Origin: JBDHTO01 sp039808665
GTDB taxonomy: Bacteria; Pseudomonadota; Alphaproteobacteria; Paracaedibacterales; JAKBAR01
Assembly: GCA_039808665.1 (NCBI GenBank)
Contig: JBDHTO010000001.1
Span: 1-42,875 of the forward strand
DNA: 42,875 nt
Direction of reading: 5' to 3'
The first letter of the stretch is position 1, and each line of letters begins with the position of its first letter. Positions 8,497 through 16,478 of the stretch are shown piece by piece. The notes under the pieces are model-generated. The model was not told the origin of the DNA. It saw only the letters and a program-made list of their open reading frames with translations, and searched no databases. A program made the translations under genes and the position numbers.

Positions 8497-9675
8497 ATGA
8501 GCAAAAAAGATTACTACGAACTTCTTGGTGTCAGCAAAGCAGCCTCTGCGGATGAGCTTAAAAAAGCTTATCGCAAACTGGCTATGAAATATCACCCTGA
8601 TAAAAACCCAGGGGACAAAGAAGCTGAGAAGAAATTCAAAGAGATTAATGAAGCTTATGAAGTTTTGAAAGATCCAGATAAAAAAGCAGCCTATGACAGA
8701 TATGGACACGCCGCTTTTGAACAGGGTATGGGCGGCGGTGGAGGATTTAATCCCGGTGGATTTGGTGCTGGCGGATTCGACTTTACCGGTGCTGGCTTTG
8801 GATCCCATTTTTCTGACATTATTGATGAAGTTTTTGGTGGATTTGGCGGTGGATCCCAACGATCAGGCCAATCTAGCCAACGCGGCAATGATATTCGTTA
8901 CAATTTAGAAATTACCCTCGAAGAAGCCTTTCGCGGCATTACAAAAAACATTCGCTTTCATGTTCCCTCAGCCTGCTCTCCTTGCAAAGGAAGCGGATCT
9001 GAAGGCGGAAGTTCAGCAACCACATGTAAAACATGTCAAGGTCGTGGAAAACTCAGATTTCAACAGGGATTTTTTACCGTGGAGCGTACATGTTCAGCAT
9101 GCGGAGGTGCGGGATCAACCATTGATAAACCGTGTAAAACATGCTCCGGTTCCGGACGCGTTCGCAAGGAAAAAAACCTAGAAGTTAAAATACCCGGTGG
9201 AGTGGACGAAGGAACGCGTATCCGACTGAGCGGAGAAGGAGAAGCCGGCCTTCGTGGGGGACCCCATGGCGATTTATATGTTTTTGTACACGTAAAATCT
9301 CACCGCTTTTTCAAAAGGGACGAGCACGATATTCACTGTAAAGTTCCCATCCCTATGACAAAAGCCGCACTTGGTGGCGAAGTCGAAGTTCCTTCTATCG
9401 ATGGATCCGCTGTGAATATTAAAATTCCCTCCGGAACCCAAGGAGGACATCAATTCCGCCTTAAGGGAAAGGGCATGAGCATCCTAAGGAGCCAATCACG
9501 CGGTGACATGTATATCGAGGCTGTCGTTGAAACACCCATGAACCTAAGCAAAAAACAAAAAGAACTTCTTGAGCAATTTGAAAAGGAGAGCAAGGGTGAC
9601 TCAACAAGCCCTCAATCTGCTGGATTTTTCAAAAAGGTGAAGGATTTTTTTGACGATCTCGGAAAGAATAAATGA
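8497..9675 (+). CDS. dnaJ: Co-chaperone DnaJ (Hsp40)
   Basis: A 392-residue type I Hsp40. The J domain occupies residues 1-70 with HPD at 33-35, which stimulates DnaK ATPase. A Gly/Phe-rich linker follows (~73-125). Four CxxCxGxG zinc repeats come next (CSPCKGSG, CKTCQGRG, CSACGGAG, CKTCSGSG), then the client-binding beta domains. No good Shine-Dalgarno precedes the ATG at 8497. The last four bases overlap the dapB start (ATGA), placing this chaperone gene in one translation-coupled unit with dapB and nth. Confidence 0.98.
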   Translation: MSKKDYYELLGVSKAASADELKKAYRKLAMKYHPDKNPGDKEAEKKFKEINEAYEVLKDPDKKAAYDRYGHAAFEQGMGGGGGFNPGGFGAGGFDFTGAGFGSHFSDIIDEVFGGFGGGSQRSGQSSQRGNDIRYNLEITLEEAFRGITKNIRFHVPSACSPCKGSGSEGGSSATTCKTCQGRGKLRFQQGFFTVERTCSACGGAGSTIDKPCKTCSGSGRVRKEKNLEVKIPGGVDEGTRIRLSGEGEAGLRGGPHGDLYVFVHVKSHRFFKRDEHDIHCKVPIPMTKAALGGEVEVPSIDGSAVNIKIPSGTQGGHQFRLKGKGMSILRSQSRGDMYIEAVVETPMNLSKKQKELLEQFEKESKGDSTSPQSAGFFKKVKDFFDDLGKNK

Positions 9676-10391
9676 CGATTCATATTGCACTTTTTGGCTA
9701 TGGCCGTATGGGAAAAGCTATTGAAAGTGCAGCTCAGTCATCCAATCATTTTCACATCCAAAGCATCCACACACGGGAAAAATCTACCCCTCTCAAAGGT
9801 GCGAACGTAGCCATAGACTTTAGCACCGCTGAATCTATTGATACTCATATCAAAAAAGCCTGCGAAGAAGGAATACCCCTCCTTATTGGGGTTACCGGAA
9901 TTTCTGAAAAAACGGAAAAATCTATAGAAGAAGCTGGCAAACATATCCCCATTTGCCATGCACCCAACACAAGTGTCGCGATTGCGATTCTTTCCCACTT
10001 TACGGAAAAAGCGGCCTCTTTACTCAAAAACTATGATATTGAGATTTCGGAATCCCATCACAAATATAAAGTAGACGCCCCCTCTGGCACGGCACTTTCC
10101 CTTGGAAAAGCTGCTGCAAAGGGACGCGGGGTAGATTTCTCAACCACCTCAACCTATCCTCACACAGGCAAAAGAAGTGATAGAGAAATCGGTTTTTCTG
10201 TCATCAGGGGAGGCAACGTTATCGGTGAACACCATATCCATTTTCTCGGCGAAGAAGATACGATCACGCTCAGTCATAGAGCATTGAACAGAAACCTTTT
10301 CGCACAAGGCGCGTTACAACTTGCGGAAAACCTTATGGAAAAAAGCCCGGGTGTCTATTCTGTTTCAGAACTTCTCGGACTTGAATCATGA
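9672..10391 (+). CDS. dapB: 4-hydroxy-tetrahydrodipicolinate reductase DapB
   Basis: A 239-residue enzyme of the diaminopimelate/lysine pathway, somewhat shorter than the usual ~265-270. The NAD(P)H-binding loop is GYGRMGKA (residues 9-16). CHAPNTSVAI is typical, and the signature SESHHKYKVDAPSGTAL holds the catalytic His (129-130) and Lys133. It overlaps dnaJ and nth by four bases each. Together with asd at 17922 it indicates that the cell makes its own DAP for peptidoglycan, consistent with the pbpC gene in this window. Confidence 0.96.
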   Translation: MTIHIALFGYGRMGKAIESAAQSSNHFHIQSIHTREKSTPLKGANVAIDFSTAESIDTHIKKACEEGIPLLIGVTGISEKTEKSIEEAGKHIPICHAPNTSVAIAILSHFTEKAASLLKNYDIEISESHHKYKVDAPSGTALSLGKAAAKGRGVDFSTTSTYPHTGKRSDREIGFSVIRGGNVIGEHHIHFLGEEDTITLSHRALNRNLFAQGALQLAENLMEKSPGVYSVSELLGLES

Positions 10392-11026
10392 TGTCCGCGA
10401 AAGAGCGTACCGACAAGGTTTTATCCATTCTGGAATCCCTTAACCCAGAACCCAAAACGGAACTTGAGTATAAGGATCATTACACCCTTCTTGTGGCGGT
10501 CATGCTTTCGGCTCAGGCAACGGATGTTTCCGTAAACAAGGCAACACCCGGCCTCTTCGCCATGGCGGACACGCCTGAGGCTATGGCGAAAATCCCTCTT
10601 GAGAAGATTGAAGACAAAATTAAAACGATCGGCCTTTACAAGGGTAAGGCGAAAAATCTGCTCGCTCTTTCAAAAATTATCGAAGAGCAGCATCAAGGAA
10701 TCGTCCCAAACACAAGAGAAGAACTTGAGGCACTTCCTGGAGTGGGAAGAAAAACCGCAAACGTTGTCCTTAGCATTGCTTTTGATCAACCAACCCTTGC
10801 GGTAGATACACATATTCACCGGGTTGCAAACCGCCTTGGGTTATGCAAAACAAAGGATCCCCTTAAAACAGAGCAAGCCCTTTTGAAACTTATTTCAAAA
10901 GATCATCTGAAACACGCCCATCACCATTTGATCCTCCATGGGCGCTATATTTGCAAAGCTCGGAAACCAGAGTGTGAGCGTTGTCCTATTTCTGATTACT
11001 GTGCATACGTTCAATCAGTCGAATAA
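10388..11026 (+). CDS. nth: Endonuclease III (DNA glycosylase/AP lyase)
   Basis: A 212-residue base-excision repair enzyme that removes oxidised pyrimidines. The helix-hairpin-helix LPGVGRKTANVV contains the catalytic Lys (about 122), the catalytic Asp is in AVDTHIHRV (about 140), and four cysteines in C-x6-C-x2-C-x5-C spacing (189-205) bind the [4Fe-4S] cluster. The length is that of E. coli Nth. It is the last gene of the dnaJ-dapB-nth coupled unit. The second codon is also ATG, so the start could be 10391. Confidence 0.97.
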   Translation: MMSAKERTDKVLSILESLNPEPKTELEYKDHYTLLVAVMLSAQATDVSVNKATPGLFAMADTPEAMAKIPLEKIEDKIKTIGLYKGKAKNLLALSKIIEEQHQGIVPNTREELEALPGVGRKTANVVLSIAFDQPTLAVDTHIHRVANRLGLCKTKDPLKTEQALLKLISKDHLKHAHHHLILHGRYICKARKPECERCPISDYCAYVQSVE

Positions 11027-11130
11027 GTATACAAGTTAACTAGTACTGAGTCCTATGAGGGATCTCAAACCACGAGTTGTTTAAAAATTTACATTTTTTA
11101 GTATACCCAAATACCTTCTATAAAAATCAC

Positions 11131-11158
11131 TTGTATTGATAATGAATGTTCATATATA
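11131..11158 (+). promoter_or_regulatory. Possible promoter for the repeat protein gene
   Basis: TTGTAT at 11131-11136, a 16-base spacer and TATATA at 11153-11158 lie in an AT-rich 170-base gap after nth, 43 bases before the predicted GTG start. The match is only fair. Nothing else recognisable was seen in this gap. Confidence 0.3.
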
Positions 11159-11200
11159 TCAATCAATACTCTATTGAATTTTATTTTTAAGGATTTTGTT

Positions 11201-12091
11201 GTGAAAAATGTATTCCTTCTTTCCGCGTGTTTAAGTGTGATAACAATGAATCATGTGATGGCCATGGATACAGATAAACCTTCGCCAGATCCCACACCTT
11301 TGGCCCCCCTGATAATAGATCGGCAACATCAGGATCCCTTCATTGTGATATTAAGCCAGCTTGACCTCGAATCTGTGGTGAATACCTTGATGACAAACAA
11401 AGCGACCGCCAGCAACACGGAACTGTGGAAGTTTTTTGCAGAGTTTCATGGTGTTTCCGCAGGTGAGGGTCAATCCGACCAAGACGCGATGCTGCGCGCA
11501 CCAAGGACCCTAAGGAACATGAAACAAAAAATGATGTCTGAAACATTCACATCTGTGAACTTGAAGCCCCTCTTGGAGGAAACAACGAAACAACCTTATT
11601 TGTGGAGTGCCCTTCTAGAGTTATTACCTCAAATTCATGTAGAATCATTACCTGACATTTATAATTATATAATAGTCGAAAACGCTCAATGTTCTCTGAA
11701 TCACGATGCATTCTCTCGCCAGGGCATGTTTGAAGGTATTCCAGCTGAAAAACGCCAGGCCTATCTAGAGAAGATTGTAACACGCGGGACTTTCGGCGCC
11801 GAGCAGGCTCAAAAGTATCTGAGTCTTGATGCATCTTTGGGCTCGGACTTCTTTGAAGACAAGACAGCCGCAGAACGCCGGACCTATTTAGAGAACATTG
11901 TAACGCGCGGAACTTTCGGCGCCCAGCAAGCTCAAGAGTTTTTGAATGGAGATGCATATTCGGGCAAGGGCTTGTTTGGAGGTATTCCAGCTGAAGAACG
12001 CCGGACCTATTTAGAATGGATTGTGGCACGCGGGGCTTTCGGTGCAGAAGATGCTCAAAGGATGTTAAAAAAGCTTCAAACGAATAACTGA
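11201..12091 (+). CDS. Secreted protein with 41-residue tandem repeats, unknown function
   Basis: The frame is open from a TTG at 11174, but the GTG at 11201 has an AAGGA seven bases upstream and starts a clean signal peptide (MKNVFLLSACLSVITMNHVMA, cut probable after VMA). The mature part is Pro-rich, then has a segment (PFIVILSQLDLESVV ... TELWKFF) faintly like an F-box. The C-terminal half holds at least two full and two partial copies of a 41-residue repeat containing IPAEERRTYLExIVTRGTFGAxQAQ. The repeats resemble helical-hairpin solenoids such as Sel1, but I cannot assign a family. It has no operon partners. An export-dependent protein-binding role is inference. Confidence 0.7.
   Translation: MKNVFLLSACLSVITMNHVMAMDTDKPSPDPTPLAPLIIDRQHQDPFIVILSQLDLESVVNTLMTNKATASNTELWKFFAEFHGVSAGEGQSDQDAMLRAPRTLRNMKQKMMSETFTSVNLKPLLEETTKQPYLWSALLELLPQIHVESLPDIYNYIIVENAQCSLNHDAFSRQGMFEGIPAEKRQAYLEKIVTRGTFGAEQAQKYLSLDASLGSDFFEDKTAAERRTYLENIVTRGTFGAQQAQEFLNGDAYSGKGLFGGIPAEERRTYLEWIVARGAFGAEDAQRMLKKLQTNN
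11701..12070 (+). repeat. Tandem coding repeats, 123-bp period
   Basis: The repeated protein units are copied at DNA level with a 123-base period. The segments beginning near 11755, 11878 and 12001 are near-identical around CGCCGGACCTATTTAGA and the Gly-Thr-Phe-Gly-Ala codons. The first unit is truncated at its start and the last at its end. The high similarity suggests recent expansion or ongoing homogenisation. Confidence 0.75.
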
Positions 12092-12162
12092 TCTTCACCC
12101 TTACTCAATCTCGAGAACATGAGGCGTCATAACTAATGGCGCCCCTAAGCTTTTCCACTTAA

Positions 12163-12768
12163 TTATCTCCGCTCCATCAAAAGGTCTTCGACAATCTCCA
12201 TAATCACATGTCCTGCGGTGATGTGAGATTCCTGAATACGTGCTGTGATATCAGACGGCACGATAAATGATTTATCGCATAATTCCTGCATAGGGCCACC
12301 ACCGCATCCCAAAAAGCCAACGGTTGTGATACCCATGGATTTGGCCTTTTCAAAGGCTTTGATCACATTTTTGGATTTTCCTGATGTGGAAATTCCAAGA
12401 AGGATATCACCCTCTCGACCGAGCCCCTCAAGGGATCTTGAAAAGATTTCATCAAAGCTATAATCATTTCCACACGCCGTCACAGAAGACATATCCGTCG
12501 CCAAGCAAAGGGCGGGAAGTGCACGCCTATTGACGTGGGGGCGAAGACGTACCAAAAGCTCTGCGGCCAAATGCTGAGCATCTGCCAAAGATCCGCCATT
12601 TCCACACAAAAAAAGTGTTCCACCACTTTGAATGACATCAGCAATATCTGATGCAATCTGAACAAGTTCATCTAAATGGTTATCCACCACCTTCTTTTTC
12701 ACATCCATGGAGGATTCGAAGGCGCTGCGTGCCTTTTCTATATTTTGTGCATGAACACGACTATCCAT
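12163..12768 (-). CDS. gmhA: Sedoheptulose-7-phosphate isomerase GmhA (SIS domain)
   Basis: A 201-residue SIS-domain isomerase making D-glycero-D-manno-heptose 7-phosphate, the first step to LPS inner-core heptose. Motifs include LFLCGNGGSLADAQHLAAEL with the active-site Glu, GISTSGKSKNV binding phosphate, and IQESHITAGHVIMEIVE with the catalytic His. The start is the ATG at 12768, one base after the pgi stop, with AAGGA (the last pgi codons) as ribosome site; a frame extended to 12789 would overlap pgi and is less likely. It forms a two-gene operon with pgi. The GmhA call is favoured over DiaA, which shares the fold, because of the catalytic residues. Confidence 0.9.
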   Translation of the reverse strand: MDSRVHAQNIEKARSAFESSMDVKKKVVDNHLDELVQIASDIADVIQSGGTLFLCGNGGSLADAQHLAAELLVRLRPHVNRRALPALCLATDMSSVTACGNDYSFDEIFSRSLEGLGREGDILLGISTSGKSKNVIKAFEKAKSMGITTVGFLGCGGGPMQELCDKSFIVPSDITARIQESHITAGHVIMEIVEDLLMERR

Positions 12769-12769
12769 T

Positions 12770-13990
12770 TTATGATTCCTTTTTCGCAATAAATTCCCTT
12801 GCCCCGACCTTGAGTGCCTCTACCGCTGGCTGGCCAAAGGGATCGATTCCTGTCATTCTTCCAACAAAGATAATGGTAAGCAGAGTATGCATCATCACAT
12901 AACCAAGAGCATGCATTGCGCTCTCTTGATTCAAATTCCACACAGCGTAGGGAGTTCCAACCTTCATAAGAGCGCTTTTCGCACCGTGAAACGTGGCATC
13001 TGAGACATCTGACATTTTAAGTTTTGAGAAGTGAGAAACCCCTAAAGTTTCAGCAAGCACAGTATCCGCAAGATACGCCCCATCCCCAACTGGGGGCGCA
13101 ATAAACGTAAAGCATTTATCCTTCGGAGCAGAGAGATAAAGCTGCCACTGACTATGGTGGTCAAGGGGACCCGAGGAAAGGATAGGAAGAATGGGATGGT
13201 CTTCTTTTCCAAGGCTTTCAGACCACATTTGCTTCCACCACTCTCCAAAAGCTGCATAGGATGGATCAAAGGATTCAAGGATACTTAAACGTCTCCCCTC
13301 CTCTTTAGCAGAGAGATAGAAAGAAAGAGACTGAGCAACGCTGCTTTTCATGGGATGAGAACGGACCCCTTCCAAACAAGCTCTCCCCCCCTCAGCAAAA
13401 GCTTTCATATCAAGGCCAGCAAAAATTCCCACAACAAGGGTCACAACCGTAAAGATGGCAAACCTTCCCCCAATATTTGGGTGGAGAAAGGTAAACTCTA
13501 ATTGGTCCTCTTGGATCATACGCGTCAAAGGGCTATCCCCTTCACCACAAACGAACACAAGATGTTTTGAAAGGGAAAGACCTTTTGAAAGGATCCACTT
13601 CCTCGCCGCAAGGGCAAAGGCCACCGTTTCAAGGGTACGGCCTGATTTGCTGATAATAAGAAAACCGCAATCACCCGGGGCACAATTTTTTGTTGCTTTA
13701 TCTAGGGCGCTTTCATCAAGACTCGAGATAAAGGCCACTTTATCCGTATCAATTTTTCCGGCTTCGATCACTGCTTTTGAATCAAGAAGGGACGCACCCA
13801 TACCGAGTACAATCAGGCGCTTAAAGGGAAAGTTTTTAATCTTTTCCTGAATATCCTGAAGAAGCGATTCGGCATCATACACAGTCCAAAATGCCTGATG
13901 TTCTGGGTTTTCATCGCTCCAAAAGGACTGAAAAATTTCCTCTGAAAGCTCTTTATCTCTATTTTGAAGAAAAACATCAAACTGCAACAT
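12770..13990 (-). CDS. pgi: Glucose-6-phosphate isomerase
   Basis: A compact Pgi of ~406 residues from the ATG at 13990 (MLQFDVFLQN); an upstream in-frame ATG at 14056 would add 22 residues (MKKANVYPGF...), and neither has a well-spaced Shine-Dalgarno. Two SIS subdomains are visible: LIVLGMGASLLDSKAV, then ISKSGRTLETVAFALAAR, and the active-site region HPILPILSSGPLDHHSQWQLYLSAP. The C-terminal GRMTGIDPFGQPAVEALK is highly typical. It interconverts glucose-6- and fructose-6-phosphate, feeding glycolysis and, with gmhA, heptose precursor supply. It is shorter than E. coli Pgi (549) but normal for the compact bacterial type. Confidence 0.93.
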   Translation of the reverse strand: MLQFDVFLQNRDKELSEEIFQSFWSDENPEHQAFWTVYDAESLLQDIQEKIKNFPFKRLIVLGMGASLLDSKAVIEAGKIDTDKVAFISSLDESALDKATKNCAPGDCGFLIISKSGRTLETVAFALAARKWILSKGLSLSKHLVFVCGEGDSPLTRMIQEDQLEFTFLHPNIGGRFAIFTVVTLVVGIFAGLDMKAFAEGGRACLEGVRSHPMKSSVAQSLSFYLSAKEEGRRLSILESFDPSYAAFGEWWKQMWSESLGKEDHPILPILSSGPLDHHSQWQLYLSAPKDKCFTFIAPPVGDGAYLADTVLAETLGVSHFSKLKMSDVSDATFHGAKSALMKVGTPYAVWNLNQESAMHALGYVMMHTLLTIIFVGRMTGIDPFGQPAVEALKVGAREFIAKKES

Positions 13991-14139
13991 TATTTTTATA
14001 AAACCGTATCTTGCGATAAAAACTATAAATCCTGGGTAGACATTAGCTTTTTTCATCCCCTACATACACATGTAAATTGGAATAGTGTTTAAATTCCCTA
14101 GGAAATGTCTCTTACTCTGCATTTTGATACAGGTAAGTA

Positions 14140-14170
14140 TGGACAAAACACCCACTTTTGTGGCTATATT
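14140..14170 (+). promoter_or_regulatory. Possible promoter for tRNA-Leu and tig
   Basis: TGGACA (14140-14145) and TATATT (14165-14170) are each one mismatch from the sigma-70 hexamers, but the 19-base spacer is long. Transcription would start near 14177, about 11 bases before the mature tRNA end. Confidence 0.35.
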
Positions 14171-14187
14171 ATTGACAAAATGACTTT

Positions 14188-14272
14188 GCGGGTGTGGTGG
14201 AATTGGTAGACACGCAAGATTTAGGTTCTTGTAACGAAAGTTGTGGGGGTTCAAGTCCCTTCACCCGTACCA
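14188..14272 (+). tRNA. tRNA-Leu (anticodon UAG)
   Basis: An 85-base class II tRNA with encoded CCA. The acceptor arms GCGGGTG and CACCCGT pair, with a G-U at 1:72, followed by discriminator A and CCA. The anticodon stem CAAGA/TCTTG encloses the loop TTTAGGT with anticodon TAG. A variable arm (TAACGAAAGTT) and the T loop TTCAAGT follow. It reads CUN leucine codons. It sits 23 bases before tig and is probably co-transcribed with it. Confidence 0.97.
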
Positions 14273-14295
14273 AAGAAAGAAAATAGAGAAAACCC

Positions 14296-15669
14296 ATGGA
14301 AATTAAACTCACTTCAAATAAGGGCCTTACAAAGGTTTTTGATGTTGTTGTCACATCACAGGATATCCTTTCTAAGAAAGCAGCCTATATCAAAGCACGT
14401 GCGAGCAAAGTCAAGGTTGATGGATTTCGTCCCGGAAAAGCTCCTGCACATGTTCTAGAACAACGCCTTGGCGATGAAGCTTTGAATAGTGTTTTGCGCA
14501 CATCTATTGATACCGCAATCAAAACATCAGCAAAGGATCATGAGCTTCGCTATATCGGTGAGCCCAAGGTTGATTTTGAGGATTTTAGCGAAGGCAAAGA
14601 CCTCTCGTTTAAGATCACATTCGAAGTCATGCCAAATATTGAAGTCAAGCCTTTTGACAAAATCGAGCTTGAAAAGCTTCTGGTTGAAGTAAGCGACAAG
14701 GAAGTTGATGATTCTATTAAGGACCTTCACAAAAATCATAAATCCTTTAAGCCAGAAGACAATGCCAAAGCAGAAAAAGGTTGCCGCATTCAAATTGATC
14801 TGACACTTCTTGATGCAGGGAAAAAGGTTCCTAACTATACAAATGTTGAGACAACCGTTGATCTTGGCGATGAGTCCTTTATGCTCTCAGGCTTTGACAA
14901 GGCGTTGACTGGCGCAACGGAAAGTGAAGAGAAGACGTTTAGGTCCGAAATCGCATCAAATTTCCATGACAAAGCCCTTGCAGGAAAATCTTTGGACGCT
15001 GTCGTCAAGGTGAAAAAGGTTTTAAAGCCTGTCACACACAAAATTGATGATGCGTTTGCAAAAGAATTTGGACATGATTCCTTGGATGCGTTAAAGCAAA
15101 CCATGAGAGATAATCTCACACGTAACTATGAGAGCATCGCCCGCCTCTATATGAAGCGTCACATGCTGGACAAGCTCGAGACTGAGTATGACTTCGATCT
15201 TCCCGAGTCCATGGTTAACAATGAATTCAACAATATCTGGCAACATCTTCAAAATGAAATTGCCGCAGCAAAAGCGAGCGGAGAATTCGATGAAAAGGAT
15301 GCCAAACCTGAAGAAGAGCTTAAAGCAGAGTACACAAGCATTGCAAAACGCCGTGTTAAGCTTGGTCTTGTAATTTCAGAAGTTGCAAAAAAAGAAAAAA
15401 TTCAACTTTCACAGGATGAGTTGCGTAATGCCATTTATCGTGAAGCAATGAAGTATACCGGTCAGGAACGTCAAGCTATGGAATACTTCCGCAACAATCC
15501 ACAAGCAATTGATGCTGTTGCAGCACCCATTTTAGAAGATAAAGTTGTTGATCATATTGCAACAAAGGTCAAAACTAAAGAGACAAAGGTTGATGTCCCA
15601 ACGCTCAAGAAAAAAGTAAAGGGTGTGGTTCCAACTTTATTTGATGATGAAGATGACAAAGCGGCCTAG
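14296..15669 (+). CDS. tig: Trigger factor
   Basis: A 457-residue ribosome-associated chaperone and prolyl isomerase. The N-terminal domain has the ribosome-docking loop VDGFRPGKAPAHVLEQRLG (about residues 41-59). A central FKBP-type domain (~160-245) starts GCRIQIDLTLLDAG and contains LSGFDKALTGA. The helical C-terminal domain ends in a Lys- and Asp-rich tail (FDDEDDKAA). Placing tig before clpP and clpX is a widely conserved order coupling folding and degradation of new proteins. The spacing to clpP is 29 bases with AAAAGGAG. Confidence 0.98.
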   Translation: MEIKLTSNKGLTKVFDVVVTSQDILSKKAAYIKARASKVKVDGFRPGKAPAHVLEQRLGDEALNSVLRTSIDTAIKTSAKDHELRYIGEPKVDFEDFSEGKDLSFKITFEVMPNIEVKPFDKIELEKLLVEVSDKEVDDSIKDLHKNHKSFKPEDNAKAEKGCRIQIDLTLLDAGKKVPNYTNVETTVDLGDESFMLSGFDKALTGATESEEKTFRSEIASNFHDKALAGKSLDAVVKVKKVLKPVTHKIDDAFAKEFGHDSLDALKQTMRDNLTRNYESIARLYMKRHMLDKLETEYDFDLPESMVNNEFNNIWQHLQNEIAAAKASGEFDEKDAKPEEELKAEYTSIAKRRVKLGLVISEVAKKEKIQLSQDELRNAIYREAMKYTGQERQAMEYFRNNPQAIDAVAAPILEDKVVDHIATKVKTKETKVDVPTLKKKVKGVVPTLFDDEDDKAA

Positions 15670-15698
15670 CCGCACTTTATAAAAAGGAGACGAGCGGA

Positions 15699-16340
15699 AT
15701 GTCAATTGTAGATACACTAGTTCCCATGGTTGTTGAACAAACGGGTCGCGGAGAGCGCTCTTATGATATCTACTCTCGTCTCCTCAAAGAGCGCATTATA
15801 TTTTTTACAGGGCCTGTGATGGATGATGTTGCCTCTCTTGTATGCGCTCAGTTGCTTTTTCTTGAGGCAGAGAATCCCAATAAGGATATTTCTCTCTATA
15901 TTAACTCCCCCGGTGGTTCTGTAAGCGCTGGTCTTGCTGTCTATGACACGATGAATTACATTCGCCCAGATATTGCAACAATTTGCCTGGGCCAAGCGTG
16001 TTCATTCGGTTCTATTCTCCTTATGGCGGGAACAAAGGGTAAGCGTTACGCACTCAAAAACTCCCGTATCATGGTCCACCAACCCCATAACATGGGCGGC
16101 GGCGGCATCAAGGGACAGACAACGGATGTTGAACGTTATGCAAAAGAAATGGTTAAAACTCGAGAGATTCTCTATCAACTTTATGTAGAGCATACAGGTC
16201 AGCCATTGAAAAAAATTGCAGACTCTTTGGAGCGTGATACATTTATGTCCCCAGAGGAGTCTAAGGAGTTTGGACTCATTGATCACGTTATCACAGAGCG
16301 TCCAAAATCTCTTCAGATTAACCCTGAAAAAATTGACTAG
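15699..16340 (+). CDS. clpP: ClpP serine peptidase subunit
   Basis: A 213-residue peptidase that forms the two-ring proteolytic barrel fed by ClpX. The catalytic triad is visible: Ser102 in GQACSFGS, His127 in IMVHQP and Asp180 in ERDTFMSPEES. The oxyanion strand contains INSPGGSVSAG. The usual GQAASMGA is GQACSFGS here, a mild variation. The handle loop is about four residues longer than in E. coli (HNMGGGGIKGQ), as in other alphaproteobacteria. It is preceded by a strong AAGGAG. The clpX leader that follows is unusually structured. Confidence 0.98.
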   Translation: MSIVDTLVPMVVEQTGRGERSYDIYSRLLKERIIFFTGPVMDDVASLVCAQLLFLEAENPNKDISLYINSPGGSVSAGLAVYDTMNYIRPDIATICLGQACSFGSILLMAGTKGKRYALKNSRIMVHQPHNMGGGGIKGQTTDVERYAKEMVKTREILYQLYVEHTGQPLKKIADSLERDTFMSPEESKEFGLIDHVITERPKSLQINPEKID

Positions 16341-16354
16341 AAAATTAACTTTTT

Positions 16355-16453
16355 GTTTGTAATTTCTGCCCCATAGTAAACATATAGAGGGTAGGAAAGT
16401 GGATCGGAAAAATGCTCCTGCTTCACTATTCGGCCCCGCCCGAAATTACAAAC
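16355..16453 (+). other. Structured clpP-clpX intergenic region framed by 12-bp inverted repeats
   Basis: GTTTGTAATTTC (16355-16366) and GAAATTACAAAC (16442-16453) are perfect inverted repeats enclosing 75 bases, ending 25 bases before the clpX start. Inside, ATAGT/ACTAT and AGTGGA/TTCACT could extend pairing. As RNA this gives a closed ~99-base element in the clpX leader, and as DNA it could be a small MITE-like insertion. No target duplication is seen at its edges, and it does not match 6S, SRP or tmRNA as far as I can tell. Confidence 0.5.
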
Positions 16454-16478
16454 CCAAGAATATGATGTTGGAGAAGCT

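Noticed and set aside
11547..12098. A 183-codon minus-strand frame opposite the repeat protein, also showing repeats
   Set aside because: Its repeats simply mirror the 123-base periodicity of the sense gene. There is no Shine-Dalgarno, and the sense frame has a signal peptide and the better start.
12120..12150. 7-bp stem (GGCGTCA/TGGCGCC) between the repeat protein and gmhA
   Set aside because: It has no T run after it in either direction. It might be a weak bidirectional terminator but is not convincing enough to list.
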